Origin: Pseudokordiimonas caeni
Lineage (GTDB): Bacteria; Pseudomonadota; Alphaproteobacteria; Sphingomonadales; Kordiimonadaceae
Length of the DNA stretch: 64,000 nt
Direction: 5' to 3'
Assembly (NCBI RefSeq): GCF_026719705.1
Contig: NZ_JAPPRR010000001.1
Location: 558,001-622,000 of the forward strand
The notes below the pieces were generated by a model, which was not told the DNA's origin, did no database searches, and saw only the letters and a list, made by a program, of their open reading frames with translations. The position numbers and the translations under genes were made by a program. This document shows positions 8,890 through 22,069 of the stretch, piece after piece. Numbering within the stretch: position 1 is the stretch's first letter; the number at the start of each line of letters is the position of its first letter.

Positions 8890-9492
8890 TCAAATCCACC
8901 TTCTCACCCGCGCCTTGTAGGCCTTGTAAGGCTCGCCAATGTGCGCCTCCAGAAACGCTTCTTCCATCCGCACCTGGATATTCACGCAGGCTGCCATTAG
9001 AAGGCTTGTGGCCAGCATCAGCCATGAGGGCATCATGAGGGTGAGGCCGATCTGATAGACGGCGGTGCCGAGGAAGAAGGGATTGCGGCTGATGGCGTAG
9101 GGGCCGCGGTCGACAAGGGCGCCGGGTTCGTCCAAGGGGATGCCGATCCGCCAGCTGGTGCTCATGGTTGCCTGTGCGGTCAGCGCGAAGGCAATGCCGC
9201 TGGCGGCGATGATGGTGCCGGCCCAGAAAACGGCGGGCATGCTGGCGGCATGGATCCAGCCGACAAGGCTGTCAAGCGGCAGGAAAAGGCGGCCGATCAC
9301 ATAAAGCGTGGTGATGAGCCCGGCCATCTTGTACCAGCGGCCGATCTCCCCCATCGGGCTGTCGTCCGAGACGAGCCGGTAGGGGTTCACACCCTGCGTG
9401 CGCCGCAGCCATTCCGACCGCCAGATCATGCCGCCGCCCATGACGACCATCAGGCCGACGGGCAGCAGTGTGTGAAGTGTTACGCCGGTCAT
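8890..9492 (-). CDS. Isoprenylcysteine carboxyl methyltransferase-like membrane methyltransferase
   Basis: A 200-residue multi-pass membrane protein. The C-terminal half has the ICMT/PEMT signature: [15 protein letters not shown], then two hydrophobic segments and a terminal [19 protein letters not shown] with the conserved arginine-glutamate region. The family transfers methyl groups from SAM to membrane substrates; the bacterial substrate is usually unknown. It is divergent from ettA. Confidence 0.78.
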   Translation of the reverse strand: MTGVTLHTLLPVGLMVVMGGGMIWRSEWLRRTQGVNPYRLVSDDSPMGEIGRWYKMAGLITTLYVIGRLFLPLDSLVGWIHAASMPAVFWAGTIIAASGIAFALTAQATMSTSWRIGIPLDEPGALVDRGPYAISRNPFFLGTAVYQIGLTLMMPSWLMLATSLLMAACVNIQVRMEEAFLEAHIGEPYKAYKARVRRWI

Positions 9493-9588
9493 ATCCTTCT
9501 CCCCCTCATGTGGGTCCGGTCTTGTGATCCGGCCCGTATTGGGCTAACAGAGTGCCAACTTTCCCCTCGAATTCGAAGGACCTTTTCC

Positions 9589-11259
9589 ATGGCATCCTAC
9601 CAGTATGTCTTTCAGATGCAGAAGCTGTCGAAAACCTATCCCGGCGGCAAGCAGGTTCTGAACAATATTTCGCTCAACTTCCTGCCCGACGCCAAGATCG
9701 CGATCATCGGCCCGAACGGCGCCGGTAAGTCGACGCTGATGAAAATCATGGCGGGTTACGACAAGGATTTCACGGGCGAGGCATGGCCGGCCCAAGGCGT
9801 GCGCGTTGGTTACCTGCCGCAGGAACCGCAGCTTGATCCCTCGAAGGACGTGCTTGGCAACGTGATGGAAGGCCTCGCCGGTATCAAGGCGCAGTTCGAC
9901 GAATATAATGCCGTCGCCATGCAATATGCCGAAGACCCGGACAATATGGATCTCCTCACCCGCATGGGCGAACTGCAGGAAATCATCGATGCCGCCGACG
10001 CATGGGACCTTGAAGGCCAGGCCGAAGTAGCCATGGACGCGCTGAACTGCCCGCCGGGTGACTGGTCGGTGGACAAGCTTTCGGGCGGCGAGAAGCGCCG
10101 GGTGGCGCTTTGCAAACTGCTCCTTGAAAAGCCGGAACTCCTGATCCTCGACGAACCGACCAACCACCTTGACGCTGAAACCGTCGCGTGGCTCGAGCGC
10201 TTCCTGCAGGGCTACAAGGGCTGCGTGATCCTCGTCACCCACGACCGCTACTTCCTCGATAACGTGGTGGGCTGGGTGCTGGAACTGGACCGTGGTCGCC
10301 CGATCCCGTTCGAAGGCAACTATTCGGCATGGCTCGAAGCCAAGGCGAAGCGTATGGCGCAGGAAGAACGTGCCGAGGCCTCGCGCCAGAAAGCGCTTAA
10401 TTCGGAGCTCGAGTGGATCCGCCAGAGCCCGAAAGCCCGTCAGGCGAAGTCGAAAGCCCGTATCAAGGCCTACGACGAAATGCTGGAACAGCAGAACGAG
10501 CGCGTGGCCGGCACGGCGCAGATCAAGATCCAGCCGCCCAAGCGTCTTGGCGGCAAGGTGATCGAGGCCAACGGCCTGACGAAGGCGTTTGGCGACAAGC
10601 TCCTCTTCGACAATCTTTCCTTCTCGCTGCCGCCCGGGGGCATTGTGGGCATCATCGGCCCGAACGGCGCCGGTAAAACCACGCTCTTCAAGCTCATCAC
10701 CGGTCAGGAAAAGCCGGACGCGGGCGAGATCACCATCGGCGACACTGTCGAGCTTGGCTATGTGGACCAGAGCCGCGATGCGCTTGACCCCAACAAGAAC
10801 GTCTGGGAGGAAATCTCGGGCGGGCACGACATGTTCTATTTCGGCAAAACCGAGATCAGCACCCGTGCCTATGTTGGCGCCTTCAACTTCAAGGGCGGCG
10901 ACCAGCAGAAGAAGGTCGGTCTCCTGTCGGGCGGTGAGCGCAACCGCGTTCACATGGCCAAAATGTTGAAAAACGGCGGCAACGTTCTGCTCCTTGACGA
11001 ACCGACCAACGATCTGGACGTTGAAACTCTTTCGGCCCTTGAAGAAGCACTCGAGAATTTCGCGGGCTGCGCCGTGGTTATCAGCCACGATCGCTTCTTC
11101 CTTGACCGTATCGCCACCCACATTCTCGCCTTCGAAGGCGACAGCCATGTGGAATGGTTCGAAGGCAACTTCGAAGCCTATGAAGAAGACAAGAAGCGCC
11201 GCCTTGGCGTGGATGCCGACCAGCCGCACCGGCTGAAATTCCGCCGCTTCGAACGCTGA
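9589..11259 (+). CDS. ettA: Energy-dependent translational throttle protein EttA (ABC-F)
   Basis: 556 residues, matching E. coli EttA. Two ABC domains are seen: Walker [10 protein letters not shown] near residue 40 and GPNGAGKTT near residue 355, each with LSGGE signatures and LDEPTNHLD or [10 protein letters not shown] long charged linker between them ([20 protein letters not shown]) is the P-site tRNA interaction motif. No membrane segments occur, as expected for a ribosome-binding ABC-F. The frame is open upstream to 9250, but [15 protein letters not shown] is the family start. Confidence 0.95.
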   Translation: MASYQYVFQMQKLSKTYPGGKQVLNNISLNFLPDAKIAIIGPNGAGKSTLMKIMAGYDKDFTGEAWPAQGVRVGYLPQEPQLDPSKDVLGNVMEGLAGIKAQFDEYNAVAMQYAEDPDNMDLLTRMGELQEIIDAADAWDLEGQAEVAMDALNCPPGDWSVDKLSGGEKRRVALCKLLLEKPELLILDEPTNHLDAETVAWLERFLQGYKGCVILVTHDRYFLDNVVGWVLELDRGRPIPFEGNYSAWLEAKAKRMAQEERAEASRQKALNSELEWIRQSPKARQAKSKARIKAYDEMLEQQNERVAGTAQIKIQPPKRLGGKVIEANGLTKAFGDKLLFDNLSFSLPPGGIVGIIGPNGAGKTTLFKLITGQEKPDAGEITIGDTVELGYVDQSRDALDPNKNVWEEISGGHDMFYFGKTEISTRAYVGAFNFKGGDQQKKVGLLSGGERNRVHMAKMLKNGGNVLLLDEPTNDLDVETLSALEEALENFAGCAVVISHDRFFLDRIATHILAFEGDSHVEWFEGNFEAYEEDKKRRLGVDADQPHRLKFRRFER

Positions 11260-11283
11260 GCGGACAGGCAACAGTCAAAAAGG

Positions 11284-11309
11284 AAAGGGGCCATTTCGGC
11301 CCCTTTTTT
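11284..11309. terminator. Bidirectional intrinsic terminator between ettA and mlaA
   Basis: A perfect 9-bp stem AAAGGGGCC/GGCCCCTTT with a 5-base loop is followed by T on the plus strand; A-rich bases on the other side give a T tract in the opposite direction. It lies between two convergent genes. Confidence 0.9.
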
Positions 11310-12085
11310 CATTCTTCGGTTTCGTCGCCTTCAAGCTCGTCGAACAGGTCGGGCTCTTCGGTGTTTTGCTTGGCCATCCGGCCGTTCAGGACCTCGAACT
11401 GGCGGTTCTGCAGCCAGGCGGAGCGCATGAAGGTGTAGGAATCGCGTTCCTGATCCAGCGCCTCGAACGTGCCGGTGGCGCGGTAGCGCGCGTCGATCAC
11501 CTTCAATGTCAGCTGGGTCATTTGCAGGCCTTCGACATCCATCTTGTCGAGGCCAATCTCACCGACGTTGCCGACAAAATCGACCCCGAAGCCGAGGCCG
11601 TCACGCAGGTTCGAGGGGCCAAGGAAGGGCAGCACAAGATACGCACCGGGCTTCACGCCCCAAACGGCAAGCGTCTGGCCGAAATCTTCCTCGTGATATT
11701 CAAGGCCCGCCGCGTGGGCTACATCGAAGATGCCGCCAAGGCCGAACACAGTGTTCAGGAAGAAGCGGTCGAACGTGCCCTTGGCGCGGCCGAATTCGCC
11801 CTGCAACAGGTCGTTCACGAAAATCCACGGCTGGCGGATGTTGCGAAGGATATTGGTGATGCCTTCTTTCAGCGGCTTCGGCGTGATCGCCGAATAGGTG
11901 TTGGAAACAGGGCGCATCACCGCCTTGTCGACACCCATGTTGAAGGAGTGAACCTTGCGGTTCCAACCTTCGTAGGGATCATCCGGATTGACGACGCCAG
12001 ACGGCGGCGGCACGCTGGCGCACGCTGACAGCGCCAATAGCGCCAAGCCCGCCGATACGGGCCGGATGGGGAAGCTTTTAAGCAT
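11309..12085 (-). CDS. mlaA: MlaA (VacJ) outer-membrane lipoprotein
   Basis: 258 residues with a lipoprotein signal ending LALLALSAC. The mature start contains DPYEGWNRKVHSFN, followed by NILRNIRQPWIFVNDLLQG and FLNTVFGLGGIFDVA, all conserved MlaA segments. The family removes phospholipids from the outer leaflet of the outer membrane with the MlaFEDBC transporter, none of which is in this window. The acidic C-terminal tail (EEPDLFDELEGDETEE) is a lineage feature. Confidence 0.93.
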   Translation of the reverse strand: MLKSFPIRPVSAGLALLALSACASVPPPSGVVNPDDPYEGWNRKVHSFNMGVDKAVMRPVSNTYSAITPKPLKEGITNILRNIRQPWIFVNDLLQGEFGRAKGTFDRFFLNTVFGLGGIFDVAHAAGLEYHEEDFGQTLAVWGVKPGAYLVLPFLGPSNLRDGLGFGVDFVGNVGEIGLDKMDVEGLQMTQLTLKVIDARYRATGTFEALDQERDSYTFMRSAWLQNRQFEVLNGRMAKQNTEEPDLFDELEGDETEE

Positions 12086-12247
12086 GATCAGTGCACTCTT
12101 TCAGGGGATTATTGCGCTTCTGATTCAAGATATGGGTCAAGTACCTTTCGATCCACATACGGTTGTGTCCGGGGCGGGTCAAAATATTTTTGTTACAGTC
12201 AGTGTCAAGAATTCGTGAGGCTGCGACCCCGAAACTCGCCTTTACAA

Positions 12248-12267
12248 ATATAAAGATATCTTTATAT
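12248..12267. promoter_or_regulatory. 20-bp perfect palindrome, operator candidate of the methionine operon
   Basis: Two 10-base arms, ATATAAAGAT and ATCTTTATAT, form a perfect palindrome in an AT-rich island. It lies 33 bases before the preferred start of the ArsR-methyltransferase gene. Size, symmetry and position fit an operator for that regulator, which would make the operon autoregulated. SAH- or SAM-responsive ArsR-type control of methionine genes is known in proteobacteria; its use here is inferred. Confidence 0.7.
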
Positions 12268-12300
12268 AAGATTGTCATGAGCGGAATTCGGAAGGTTTCG

Positions 12301-13239
12301 ATGGAAGATGTGCTGACAATCCTGCGGGCGGCGGGCGAGGCCACAAGGCTGCGCATCCTCGCGCTTTTGCGTCACGGTGAACTGACCGTGTCGGAAATCG
12401 TGCAGGTGCTGGACCAGAGCCAGCCGCGCGTCTCGCGCCACCTGAAGCTTCTGGGGGAAGCGGGGCTGCTGACCCGCGTGCAGGAAGGCACCCTCGTTTT
12501 CTACCGGCTCAGTGAAAGCGGCACGGCGGCAGCGCTTCTGAAGGCCATGCTTGCGCCCATCGATGAGGCTGGCGCCGAAGTGGCGGCGGACTTCAAATCC
12601 CTTGCCCGTATCCGCGACGAACGCTTTGCCGAGGCACAGGCCTATTTCCGTGACAATGCCGCACGCTGGAACGAAATCCGTTCGCTTTATGTGGCGGAAG
12701 CCGAGGTCGAGAAGGCACTTGTCGAGATGGCAGGCGAGGCTGCTACTGGCAGTATTCTTGATATCGGGACCGGCACCGGCCGGATGCTCGAGATTTTCGC
12801 GCCCAAAGCCGCGCGGGCTGTGGGCATCGATATGAGCCGCGAGATGCTGGCGGTGGCGCGCGGGCAGCTTGCGAACGCTGGCCTCACCGATGCGATCGTC
12901 CGGCAGGGCGATATGTATGATCTGCAACTGGAAGACGCCAGCCGTACGCTCGTGCTGTTCCATCAGGTGCTGCACTATGCCGATGACCCCGCACTCGCGC
13001 TGAGGGAAGCGGCCCGCGTGCTTGCCCCCGGCGGGCGGGTTCTGGTCGCGGACTTTGCGCCGCATACGGAAGAATTCCTGCGGACCGAGCATGCGCACCG
13101 TCGCCTCGGCTTCGCTGACGATGACATGAAGGCCTGGGGCGTTGCCGCCGGGCTCACCCCCACCGATATCCGCCATCTGGGCGGCGCCAGACTTGGTGTC
13201 ACCATCTGGCAGTTCGACAAACCGAGGACAGAGATATGA
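12301..13239 (+). CDS. ArsR-type HTH fused to SAM methyltransferase; methionine-cycle regulator
   Basis: 312 residues. Residues 1-90 form an ArsR-type winged helix (EATRLRILALLRHGELTVSE, QSQPRVSRHLKLL). From about residue 145 a class I methyltransferase domain follows, with SAM-binding ILDIGTGTGRMLEI and the later VLAPGGRVLVADF. Start 12301 has GGAAGG five bases upstream; an ATG at 12277 in frame lacks a ribosome site. The stop overlaps metF by ATGA. The architecture and position suggest a sensor of SAM or SAH that controls the operon; enzymatic activity is uncertain. Confidence 0.87.
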   Translation: MEDVLTILRAAGEATRLRILALLRHGELTVSEIVQVLDQSQPRVSRHLKLLGEAGLLTRVQEGTLVFYRLSESGTAAALLKAMLAPIDEAGAEVAADFKSLARIRDERFAEAQAYFRDNAARWNEIRSLYVAEAEVEKALVEMAGEAATGSILDIGTGTGRMLEIFAPKAARAVGIDMSREMLAVARGQLANAGLTDAIVRQGDMYDLQLEDASRTLVLFHQVLHYADDPALALREAARVLAPGGRVLVADFAPHTEEFLRTEHAHRRLGFADDDMKAWGVAAGLTPTDIRHLGGARLGVTIWQFDKPRTEI

Positions 13240-14171
13240 CCCCGCCCGCCGACAGCTATGGCCTTGGGCCGCGCCACCGCACTTCGCTTTTCGCGGAAAG
13301 CGTGAAGGATGTGCGCATCAGCTTCGAATTCTTCCCGCCGAAGACCGAAGCGATGGAGCGCACCCTGTGGGAAAGCATCAAGACGCTGGAGCCCCTGGAC
13401 CCCGCCTTCGTCTCCGTCACCTACGGAGCCGGTGGCTCGACCCGCGAGCGTACCCACAATACGGTGAAGCGTATCCTCACCGATACCGCGCTGAAGCCCG
13501 CCGCGCACCTCACCTGCGTGAATGCGACACGGGAAGAGGTGGATGCCGTGATCCGCGACTATAAGGAAGCGGGTGTCAATCATATCGTGGCGCTCAGGGG
13601 CGATCCGCCCGAAGGTGCCAAAAAATACGAAGCCCACCCCGGCGGCTATGCGAATGCGGCCGAACTGGTGGCGGGCATCCGCGCGATTGGTGATTTTGAA
13701 ATCTCCGTCGGTGCTTACCCCGAGAAGCACCCCGACAGCCCGACGCTGGCGGCGGATCTTGATAACCTGAAGCGCAAGATCGACGCCGGTGCCACCCGCG
13801 CCATCACCCAGTTCTTCTTCGATGCGGAACAATATTTTCGCTTCCTCGATCACTGCCAATCCTACGGCATCAACGTGCCCATCGTGCCGGGGATACTGCC
13901 GGTGACGAACTTCAAGTCGCTGAAGGGCTTCGCCGGTGCCTGCGGGGCCAGCGTGCCCGCATGGCTTGGTGAACTGTTCGAAGGGCTGGACGAGCGCCCG
14001 CAAACCCGCGCGCTCGTCGCGGCGACTGTCGCGGGCGAGCTTTGCCGCCGCCTTTATGCTGGCGGTGTGCGCGATTTCCATTTCTATACGCTCAACCGGG
14101 CTGAACTGACCTTTGCCGTGTGCCACATGCTTGGCCACCGCGCCCCCGCGCAACAGGGAGTGATCGCATGA
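13236..14171 (+). CDS. metF: 5,10-methylenetetrahydrofolate reductase
   Basis: 311 residues, a TIM-barrel flavoprotein. The family start [14 protein letters not shown] carries the catalytic glutamate; [14 protein letters not shown] and [10 protein letters not shown] follow, and [11 protein letters not shown] is in the second half. It supplies 5-methyl-tetrahydrofolate to methionine synthase. It overlaps both neighbours by four bases (ATGA), so translation is coupled along the operon. Confidence 0.96.
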   Translation: MTPPADSYGLGPRHRTSLFAESVKDVRISFEFFPPKTEAMERTLWESIKTLEPLDPAFVSVTYGAGGSTRERTHNTVKRILTDTALKPAAHLTCVNATREEVDAVIRDYKEAGVNHIVALRGDPPEGAKKYEAHPGGYANAAELVAGIRAIGDFEISVGAYPEKHPDSPTLAADLDNLKRKIDAGATRAITQFFFDAEQYFRFLDHCQSYGINVPIVPGILPVTNFKSLKGFAGACGASVPAWLGELFEGLDERPQTRALVAATVAGELCRRLYAGGVRDFHFYTLNRAELTFAVCHMLGHRAPAQQGVIA

Positions 14172-15238
14172 CCGACAAGGCAAAACTTCTGGAAAAGATC
14201 GCGTCCGAACGCATCCTGATCCTTGATGGCGCCATGGGCACCATGATTCAGCGGCACGGCCTCACCGAAGCCGATTATCGCGGGAAAGAGTATGCCGACT
14301 GGCCGAGCGACCTGAAGGGGAATAACGACCTTCTGTCGATCACCAAGCCCGAGGTCATTGAAGGTATCCACGCCGCCTTTTTCGAGGCGGGTGCCGACAT
14401 CATCGAAACCAACACGTTCAACTCCACCGCCGTTTCGCTGGCTGACTATGGCATGAGCGCGCTGGCGCGGGACTTCAATCTGGCGAGCGCCCGTCTTGCC
14501 CGCAAGGTAGCGGATGAATTCACGGCGAAGACGCCCGACAAGCCCCGCTTCGTGGCGGGCGCCATCGGGCCGATGAACAAGACCCTGTCGCTGTCGCCGG
14601 ATGTGAACAACCCCGGCTACCGTGATGTGGAGTTTGACGATGTTGCCGCCGCCTATAAGGAACAGGTGGAGGCCCTGATCGATGGCGGGGTGGATATCAT
14701 CCTGATCGAGACGATCTTCGACACACTCAATGCGAAGGCAGCGATCTTTGCGACCGAAGAAGTGTTTGAGGAACGGGCGATCCGGCTGCCGATCATCCTT
14801 TCCTGCACCGTCACTGACCGTTCTGGCCGCAACCTTTCAGGCCAGACGATCGAGGCCTTCTGGTATTCGGTGCGCCACGCGAAGCCCTTCGCCGTTGGCC
14901 TCAACTGCGCTTTCGGGGCGGAGCTTCTCCGCCCCTATGCCGTGGCGCTCAACCGGGTGGCCAACACCCGCGTTTCCATCTATCCGAACGCGGGACTTCC
15001 GAACGAGCTTGGCGAATATGACGAAACCCCGGCGATGACGGCGGAGCAGTTGGAAGGCTGGGCCAAGGAAGGCCTTTTCAATATCGTCGGCGGCTGCTGT
15101 GGCACCACGCCCGATCATATCCGCGCAATCGCCAATGCGGTGAAGGCTTATGGCCCGCGCAAGATACCGGCCCTTGAACCCGAGATGCGGCTTTCCGGCC
15201 TCGATCCTCTCACCATCATCGGCCAAAGCGCCGCATAA
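14168..15238 (+). CDS. metH: Methionine synthase, separate homocysteine-binding subunit
   Basis: 356 residues covering only the first module of Met[12 protein letters not shown] at the start, then [12 protein letters not shown], and the zinc cysteines in LNCAFGAE and [11 protein letters not shown]. The rest of MetH is encoded by the next gene 21 bases downstream, so the enzyme is split at the linker between the homocysteine and folate domains. This split form is found in several alphaproteobacteria. The start overlaps the metF stop. Confidence 0.93.
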   Translation: MTDKAKLLEKIASERILILDGAMGTMIQRHGLTEADYRGKEYADWPSDLKGNNDLLSITKPEVIEGIHAAFFEAGADIIETNTFNSTAVSLADYGMSALARDFNLASARLARKVADEFTAKTPDKPRFVAGAIGPMNKTLSLSPDVNNPGYRDVEFDDVAAAYKEQVEALIDGGVDIILIETIFDTLNAKAAIFATEEVFEERAIRLPIILSCTVTDRSGRNLSGQTIEAFWYSVRHAKPFAVGLNCAFGAELLRPYAVALNRVANTRVSIYPNAGLPNELGEYDETPAMTAEQLEGWAKEGLFNIVGGCCGTTPDHIRAIANAVKAYGPRKIPALEPEMRLSGLDPLTIIGQSAA

Positions 15239-15259
15239 CCAGACCGACCGGAAAAAGCC

Positions 15260-17887
<2,628 letters not shown>

Positions 17888-17903
17888 GATTTGCCGCCAA
17901 AGT

Positions 17904-17979
17904 CGTCATGCCGGGCTTGATCCGGCATCCAGTGGCTGAGGCTGATAGACTGGACTCCGGGTTAGGCCCGGAGTGACGG
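17904..17979. repeat. Dispersed palindromic repeat, copy C
   Basis: A diverged relative of copies A and B with the same plan: CGTCATGCCGGGCTTGATCC at one end and GGGTTAGGCCCGGAGTGACG at the other. It sits between the convergent metH and ferredoxin-reductase genes and may serve as their transcript end. Confidence 0.75.
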
Positions 17980-17983
17980 TCTG

Positions 17984-19225
17984 TTACTGGGCGAGGTCTT
18001 TCAGCAGGATCGATGTATCCGCAAGCTTGGCGGGATCGGCTTTCACGCCTTTCTCGACGAGTGCGCGGCCCTGCACATAATCCTTCACTGCCCCCACACA
18101 ATCGAGCGCGATCACGCGGCCTTCCTTCAGATAAACGAGGCTGAAGGCGCGCGCTGCCACATCGCCGCGCAGCACCGTCGCGTCATAGCCGGTGGATAGC
18201 CCCACGGTTTGCAGGCGCAGGTCATACTGGTTGGACCAGAACCAGGGTACGGCGTGATATGGTGCGGCATTGCCGGTGATTGCGGCGGCCACCACACGGG
18301 CCTGATCGTTGGCATTCTGAACGGATTCGAGCCGGATACGGGCGCCGTCCGCGAAGGCATTTTCGTGTGCCGCGCAGTCGCCGATGGCATAAACGCCTTC
18401 GAGCGAGGTGCGGCAGAATTCATCGACCTCCACCCCGTTGCCGACTTTCGCACCGGCAGCGGCCAATGGGGCGACGGCGGGGATGATGCCGATGCCGACA
18501 ATCACCAGTTCGCAGTCGATCTGGGTGCCATCTTTCAGCATCACGCCGGAAACCGCACCCTTGTTGGTACCGACAAGATGATCGACCGTCACGCCAAGGC
18601 GGATATCGACGCCGTGGCTCCGGTGCAGGTCTTCGAAAAATCTGGAAACGGGTTCGGCGGTCACGCGGGCAAGGACGCGGTCCATGGCTTCCAGGACTGT
18701 CACCTTCTTGCCAAGCTTGGTCAGCACAGCCGCTGCCTCAAGCCCGATATAGCCGCCGCCGATCACCGCGATACGTTCGGCAACGGGCAGTTCCACCTTC
18801 AGGGCATCCACATCTGCGCGGTTGCGGATCGAATGGATGCCGTCAAGGTCGGCGCCTTTCACCGGCAGCGGGCGGGGGCTGCCACCGGTTGCCCAGATCA
18901 GATGCTGCCAGCCATAGACATGGCCAAGGCTGTCGGTCGCGGTTCGCGCCTCGGCGTCAACCCTGGTGATGGCATGGCCGAGCTTCAGTTCGACGCCCTT
19001 GTCGGCCCAGAAATGCAGCGGGCGCAGCGCCAGCCGTTCAGCCGGTTTCTCGCCTGAAAGATATTCCTTCGACAGGGGCGGGCGTTCGTATGGGGCATCA
19101 GGTTCGTCACCTGCGAGCGCGATGCTGCCTTCAAAACCGGCCTGTCTCAGCGCGATTGCGGCGTTACCGCCAGCTTGCCCAGCGCCGACAATCAGCACGT
19201 CAAAGGATTGGTCCGGTTTCGTCAT
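17984..19225 (-). CDS. FAD-dependent ferredoxin reductase (rhodocoxin reductase-like)
   Basis: 413 residues. FAD motif DVLIVGAGQAGGNAAIALR at the start, ERPPLSKEYL near residue 50, WATGGSPR, the NAD(H) motif VIGGGYIGLEAAAVL near residue 155, and GVYAIGDCA near residue 280. This is the layout of reductases that pass electrons from NADH to a 2Fe-2S ferredoxin for P450s or Rieske oxygenases. No such partner is adjacent, so the electron acceptor is unknown. Confidence 0.87.
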   Translation of the reverse strand: MTKPDQSFDVLIVGAGQAGGNAAIALRQAGFEGSIALAGDEPDAPYERPPLSKEYLSGEKPAERLALRPLHFWADKGVELKLGHAITRVDAEARTATDSLGHVYGWQHLIWATGGSPRPLPVKGADLDGIHSIRNRADVDALKVELPVAERIAVIGGGYIGLEAAAVLTKLGKKVTVLEAMDRVLARVTAEPVSRFFEDLHRSHGVDIRLGVTVDHLVGTNKGAVSGVMLKDGTQIDCELVIVGIGIIPAVAPLAAAGAKVGNGVEVDEFCRTSLEGVYAIGDCAAHENAFADGARIRLESVQNANDQARVVAAAITGNAAPYHAVPWFWSNQYDLRLQTVGLSTGYDATVLRGDVAARAFSLVYLKEGRVIALDCVGAVKDYVQGRALVEKGVKADPAKLADTSILLKDLAQ

Positions 19226-19369
19226 ATTGCCCCCTCGTCATGGTTTCGCCCTGAATATCGCCCGCAGTTCTGCCTTTGCCAAGGGGCTGATCGCTTAAAG
19301 TTAACACTCTGACTCTTTTACATTTTCGTCGGACGTGGCAAACTCGCCTGAGGGCAGGTGAGGTTATCC

Positions 19370-21757
19370 ATGCGTGAACTTGAACTGAGACTGGCGCTCG
19401 TGTGTTTCGGCGGCGCGTCTCTGGCCGTCTATATGAACGGGATCAGCGCCGAGATATTGAAGCTCGTTCGTGCCTCGCGCGCCTTCCATGCGACCACGCC
19501 CCCGCCTGTGAGCGCCGAGGCCTCTGGCCTTATACGTCCCGAGACGATGGACAGTGAAGCCGTCTGGTTCGATCTCCTGCGGATCGTTTCCGGCAAGGTG
19601 AAGCTGCGGGTGGTGGTCGACGTGATCTCCGGTGCCTCGGCTGGCGGCATCAACGGCATCTTCCTCGCCCGCGCCATCGCCCACGATCTTTCCTTCGCGC
19701 CCCTGCGCGACATGTGGCTGAACCTTGGCGACATCGAAGAACTGATGGAGGAAGACACGCTCGCCGATGTGCTGAGCAAGTTTTACATGCGCCCCTTCAT
19801 GTGGATGTACAGCCGCCGCATGTTCGGCCGTGCCGGCGACCCCGAAATCCGCCGCAAGCTATCACGCTTCGTGCGCTCGCGCTGGTTCGAGCCGCCCTTT
19901 TCGGGCGAGCATATGCTGACCTGGATGATCGATGCCTGCATCAATATGGGGGAAAGCGGCAAGGCCGGTACGCTGATGCCGCCCGGCCACTCGCTTGACC
20001 TGTTCGTCAGTCTCACCAATTTCGGCGGCCAGCGCCGGATTGTGGAGCTGCACGACCCCAAAGAGATTTACGAGCCCCAGCACCAGTTGACCCTGCACTT
20101 CAGCCACCGCTCCACGACCGCCGGGGTCACGCGGTCGGACTTTCAGGATGCGAACGCGGCGGGTCTCGGCTTCGCGGCAAGGGGTACGTCCTCCTTCCCC
20201 GGCGCGTTCCCGCCGGTCAGCCTTGCCGACCTGAAGGAACATATCACCCGGCGCAAGATCCCGTGGCCGATGGAAGAGGTGTTCCTGACCCGCAACTTCC
20301 CGTCCTATCTGGAGGACCGCGAAGCGCTGCAGCAGATGTATTTCATCGATGGCGGGGTGACCAACAACAAGCCGTTTGCCGCCGCCATCAAGGCGATCGG
20401 CAGCCGCTCGGCCCACCGGCCGGTGGACCGTCGCCTGATTTTCGTGGATCCGAACCCGGATCGCACCGCCTGGTCGGAGGAGAAGGCGGGCAGGGCACCG
20501 GGCTTTGTGCGCACCATCCTCGCCAGCATCGCCGAAATCCCGCGCAACGAGCCGATCTTCGATGACCTTTCGGAGATTGCCGACCATAACGCCCGCGTCC
20601 GCCAGTTCGAAACGCTGACCGGGGCGATTGAAACCGAAGTCGGCTGCCTGATCGAGAAAGCCATCTATTTCCAGCCGGGCAAGAAGCTCGACAGCGCCAT
20701 GCTTGCCTCATGGCGGGAGCAGGCGCACGAATTGACCCATCGCGAGGCCGGTATCGCTTACCGCGCCTATATGCAGGTGAAGGCCTCACAGATGCTGGAA
20801 CGGCTGCCTGTGCTGATGCACCGGCTGACGGCGAGTGCGGCGGCGCCTGCCAGCGCGCGCCGGCTGATGCGCGAAGCGGTGCGCCGCTGGGCGGAAGAGC
20901 AGGGGATCGTGGCGACCTCAGGCGACGATACCTGCCCCTTAGAGACCCGGCAGATGGCCCAGATCGGTTTCTTCCGGACAACGGACGTGGACTATCGCAT
21001 CCGCCGCCTGCGCTATCTGGTGCGGAAGGTGAACCGGCATATGTGGCGGATGGACGGCGTGGGCAATGGCGGCGCTGACGAGGCCGCCTATCAGGTGCTG
21101 CGTCGGCTGAAGCGGCTGATCTATGACCATATCGAGGCTCTGGAAGCGCGCTGGACAGTGGATCATTATGCCGAGGCCTGCACCAAGATCAGCGCTGCCG
21201 CCACCGGCATGACGACAGACGCCATCGGCAAGGCCGTGGCCGCCATCCAGGAATGCATGGCGCTTGAGGATATCGATCTCGATTTCGACGCCGAGCTTAT
21301 CGAGGTCGTCAACGGGTTCGAGCAGGATATGCTCCGCCACGATATTATCCGCGCCTATGTGGGTTTCGCCTTCCATGACGCGCTGCTCCTGCCCGTCACC
21401 GGCAATACCGACGTGGCCGAGATGGAGCGGATCAAGGTGGACCGGATTTCCCCCCGCGACTGCATGACGCTGCTTGGTCATCATTTCCCGACGCCGCTGA
21501 AGGGCACCCAGTTGCACAGCTTCGGTGCCTTCTTCAGCCGCACCGCGCGGGAGAATGATTATCTTTGGGGGCGGCTCCACGCAGCCTCGCGCCTTGTGGA
21601 CCTGATCTTCGATGCAGCGGGCGAGATGCCGCATTCGGACCCCGACATGTGGCGGCAGCGATTGTTCACCGCGATCCTCAGGGCCGAGGTCGATCACCTG
21701 CCGAACAGCCGCGACATGATTTTGGACCTGATGGACAAATTTGGCGCCACGGGCTGA
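19370..21757 (+). CDS. Large patatin-like phospholipase-related protein
   Basis: 795 residues. The start at 19370 has AGGTGAGG upstream; a GTG at 19358 is less likely. The N-terminal part has the oxyanion-type CFGGASLAVYMNG and the nucleophile elbow SGASAGGINGIFLA near residue 90; the catalytic aspartate is in YFIDGGVTNNKPF near residue 325. The remaining 400 residues are helical and of unknown function. This matches the long patatin-related family rather than short patatins. It probably hydrolyses lipid esters; no signal peptide is seen. Confidence 0.85.
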   Translation: MRELELRLALVCFGGASLAVYMNGISAEILKLVRASRAFHATTPPPVSAEASGLIRPETMDSEAVWFDLLRIVSGKVKLRVVVDVISGASAGGINGIFLARAIAHDLSFAPLRDMWLNLGDIEELMEEDTLADVLSKFYMRPFMWMYSRRMFGRAGDPEIRRKLSRFVRSRWFEPPFSGEHMLTWMIDACINMGESGKAGTLMPPGHSLDLFVSLTNFGGQRRIVELHDPKEIYEPQHQLTLHFSHRSTTAGVTRSDFQDANAAGLGFAARGTSSFPGAFPPVSLADLKEHITRRKIPWPMEEVFLTRNFPSYLEDREALQQMYFIDGGVTNNKPFAAAIKAIGSRSAHRPVDRRLIFVDPNPDRTAWSEEKAGRAPGFVRTILASIAEIPRNEPIFDDLSEIADHNARVRQFETLTGAIETEVGCLIEKAIYFQPGKKLDSAMLASWREQAHELTHREAGIAYRAYMQVKASQMLERLPVLMHRLTASAAAPASARRLMREAVRRWAEEQGIVATSGDDTCPLETRQMAQIGFFRTTDVDYRIRRLRYLVRKVNRHMWRMDGVGNGGADEAAYQVLRRLKRLIYDHIEALEARWTVDHYAEACTKISAAATGMTTDAIGKAVAAIQECMALEDIDLDFDAELIEVVNGFEQDMLRHDIIRAYVGFAFHDALLLPVTGNTDVAEMERIKVDRISPRDCMTLLGHHFPTPLKGTQLHSFGAFFSRTARENDYLWGRLHAASRLVDLIFDAAGEMPHSDPDMWRQRLFTAILRAEVDHLPNSRDMILDLMDKFGATG

Positions 21758-22069
21758 TTCGAACCGGCAATTTCTTCTATGTCGCAGAAATCCTTGGCTG
21801 TCCCGATGCGGGACATAAGCCGATGGAACATTTCGCCTATTGCCCCAAATTGAAACAGCTTCGCCTGAATGGCCCGGAAATTGCCAGCTGGGCGACCGGT
21901 TTTGGCCACATTGTTTTGGATTTTAATGAAAATCGTGGCAAACGAACCGTTAACCAAGCCCCGCGCCTTAAAGGCTGTCGCGCCGGGCCAGTATCAAGTC
22001 CCAAGCCTGAAGATAATCTGACGAGCGTGACCTCAGGGAGAGGGCGCACCGGATGACAGGAGAGAGACA
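21758..22069. other. Intergenic stretch without a recognised gene
   Basis: Short open frames occur on both strands but none has a convincing ribosome site or family. The last part holds the AGGAGAGAGACA Shine-Dalgarno region of the PEP-CTERM gene, so the promoter of that gene is presumably here. Confidence 0.5.

Noticed and set aside
9544-11271. A 575-codon open frame antisense to ettA
   Set aside because: EttA is unmistakable on the plus strand; the antisense frame shows only composition-driven openness.
21730-21800. A tRNA-like GATTCGAACC stretch near the end of the patatin-like gene
   Set aside because: The flanking bases do not form a T-stem or acceptor stem and no anticodon arm can be built.
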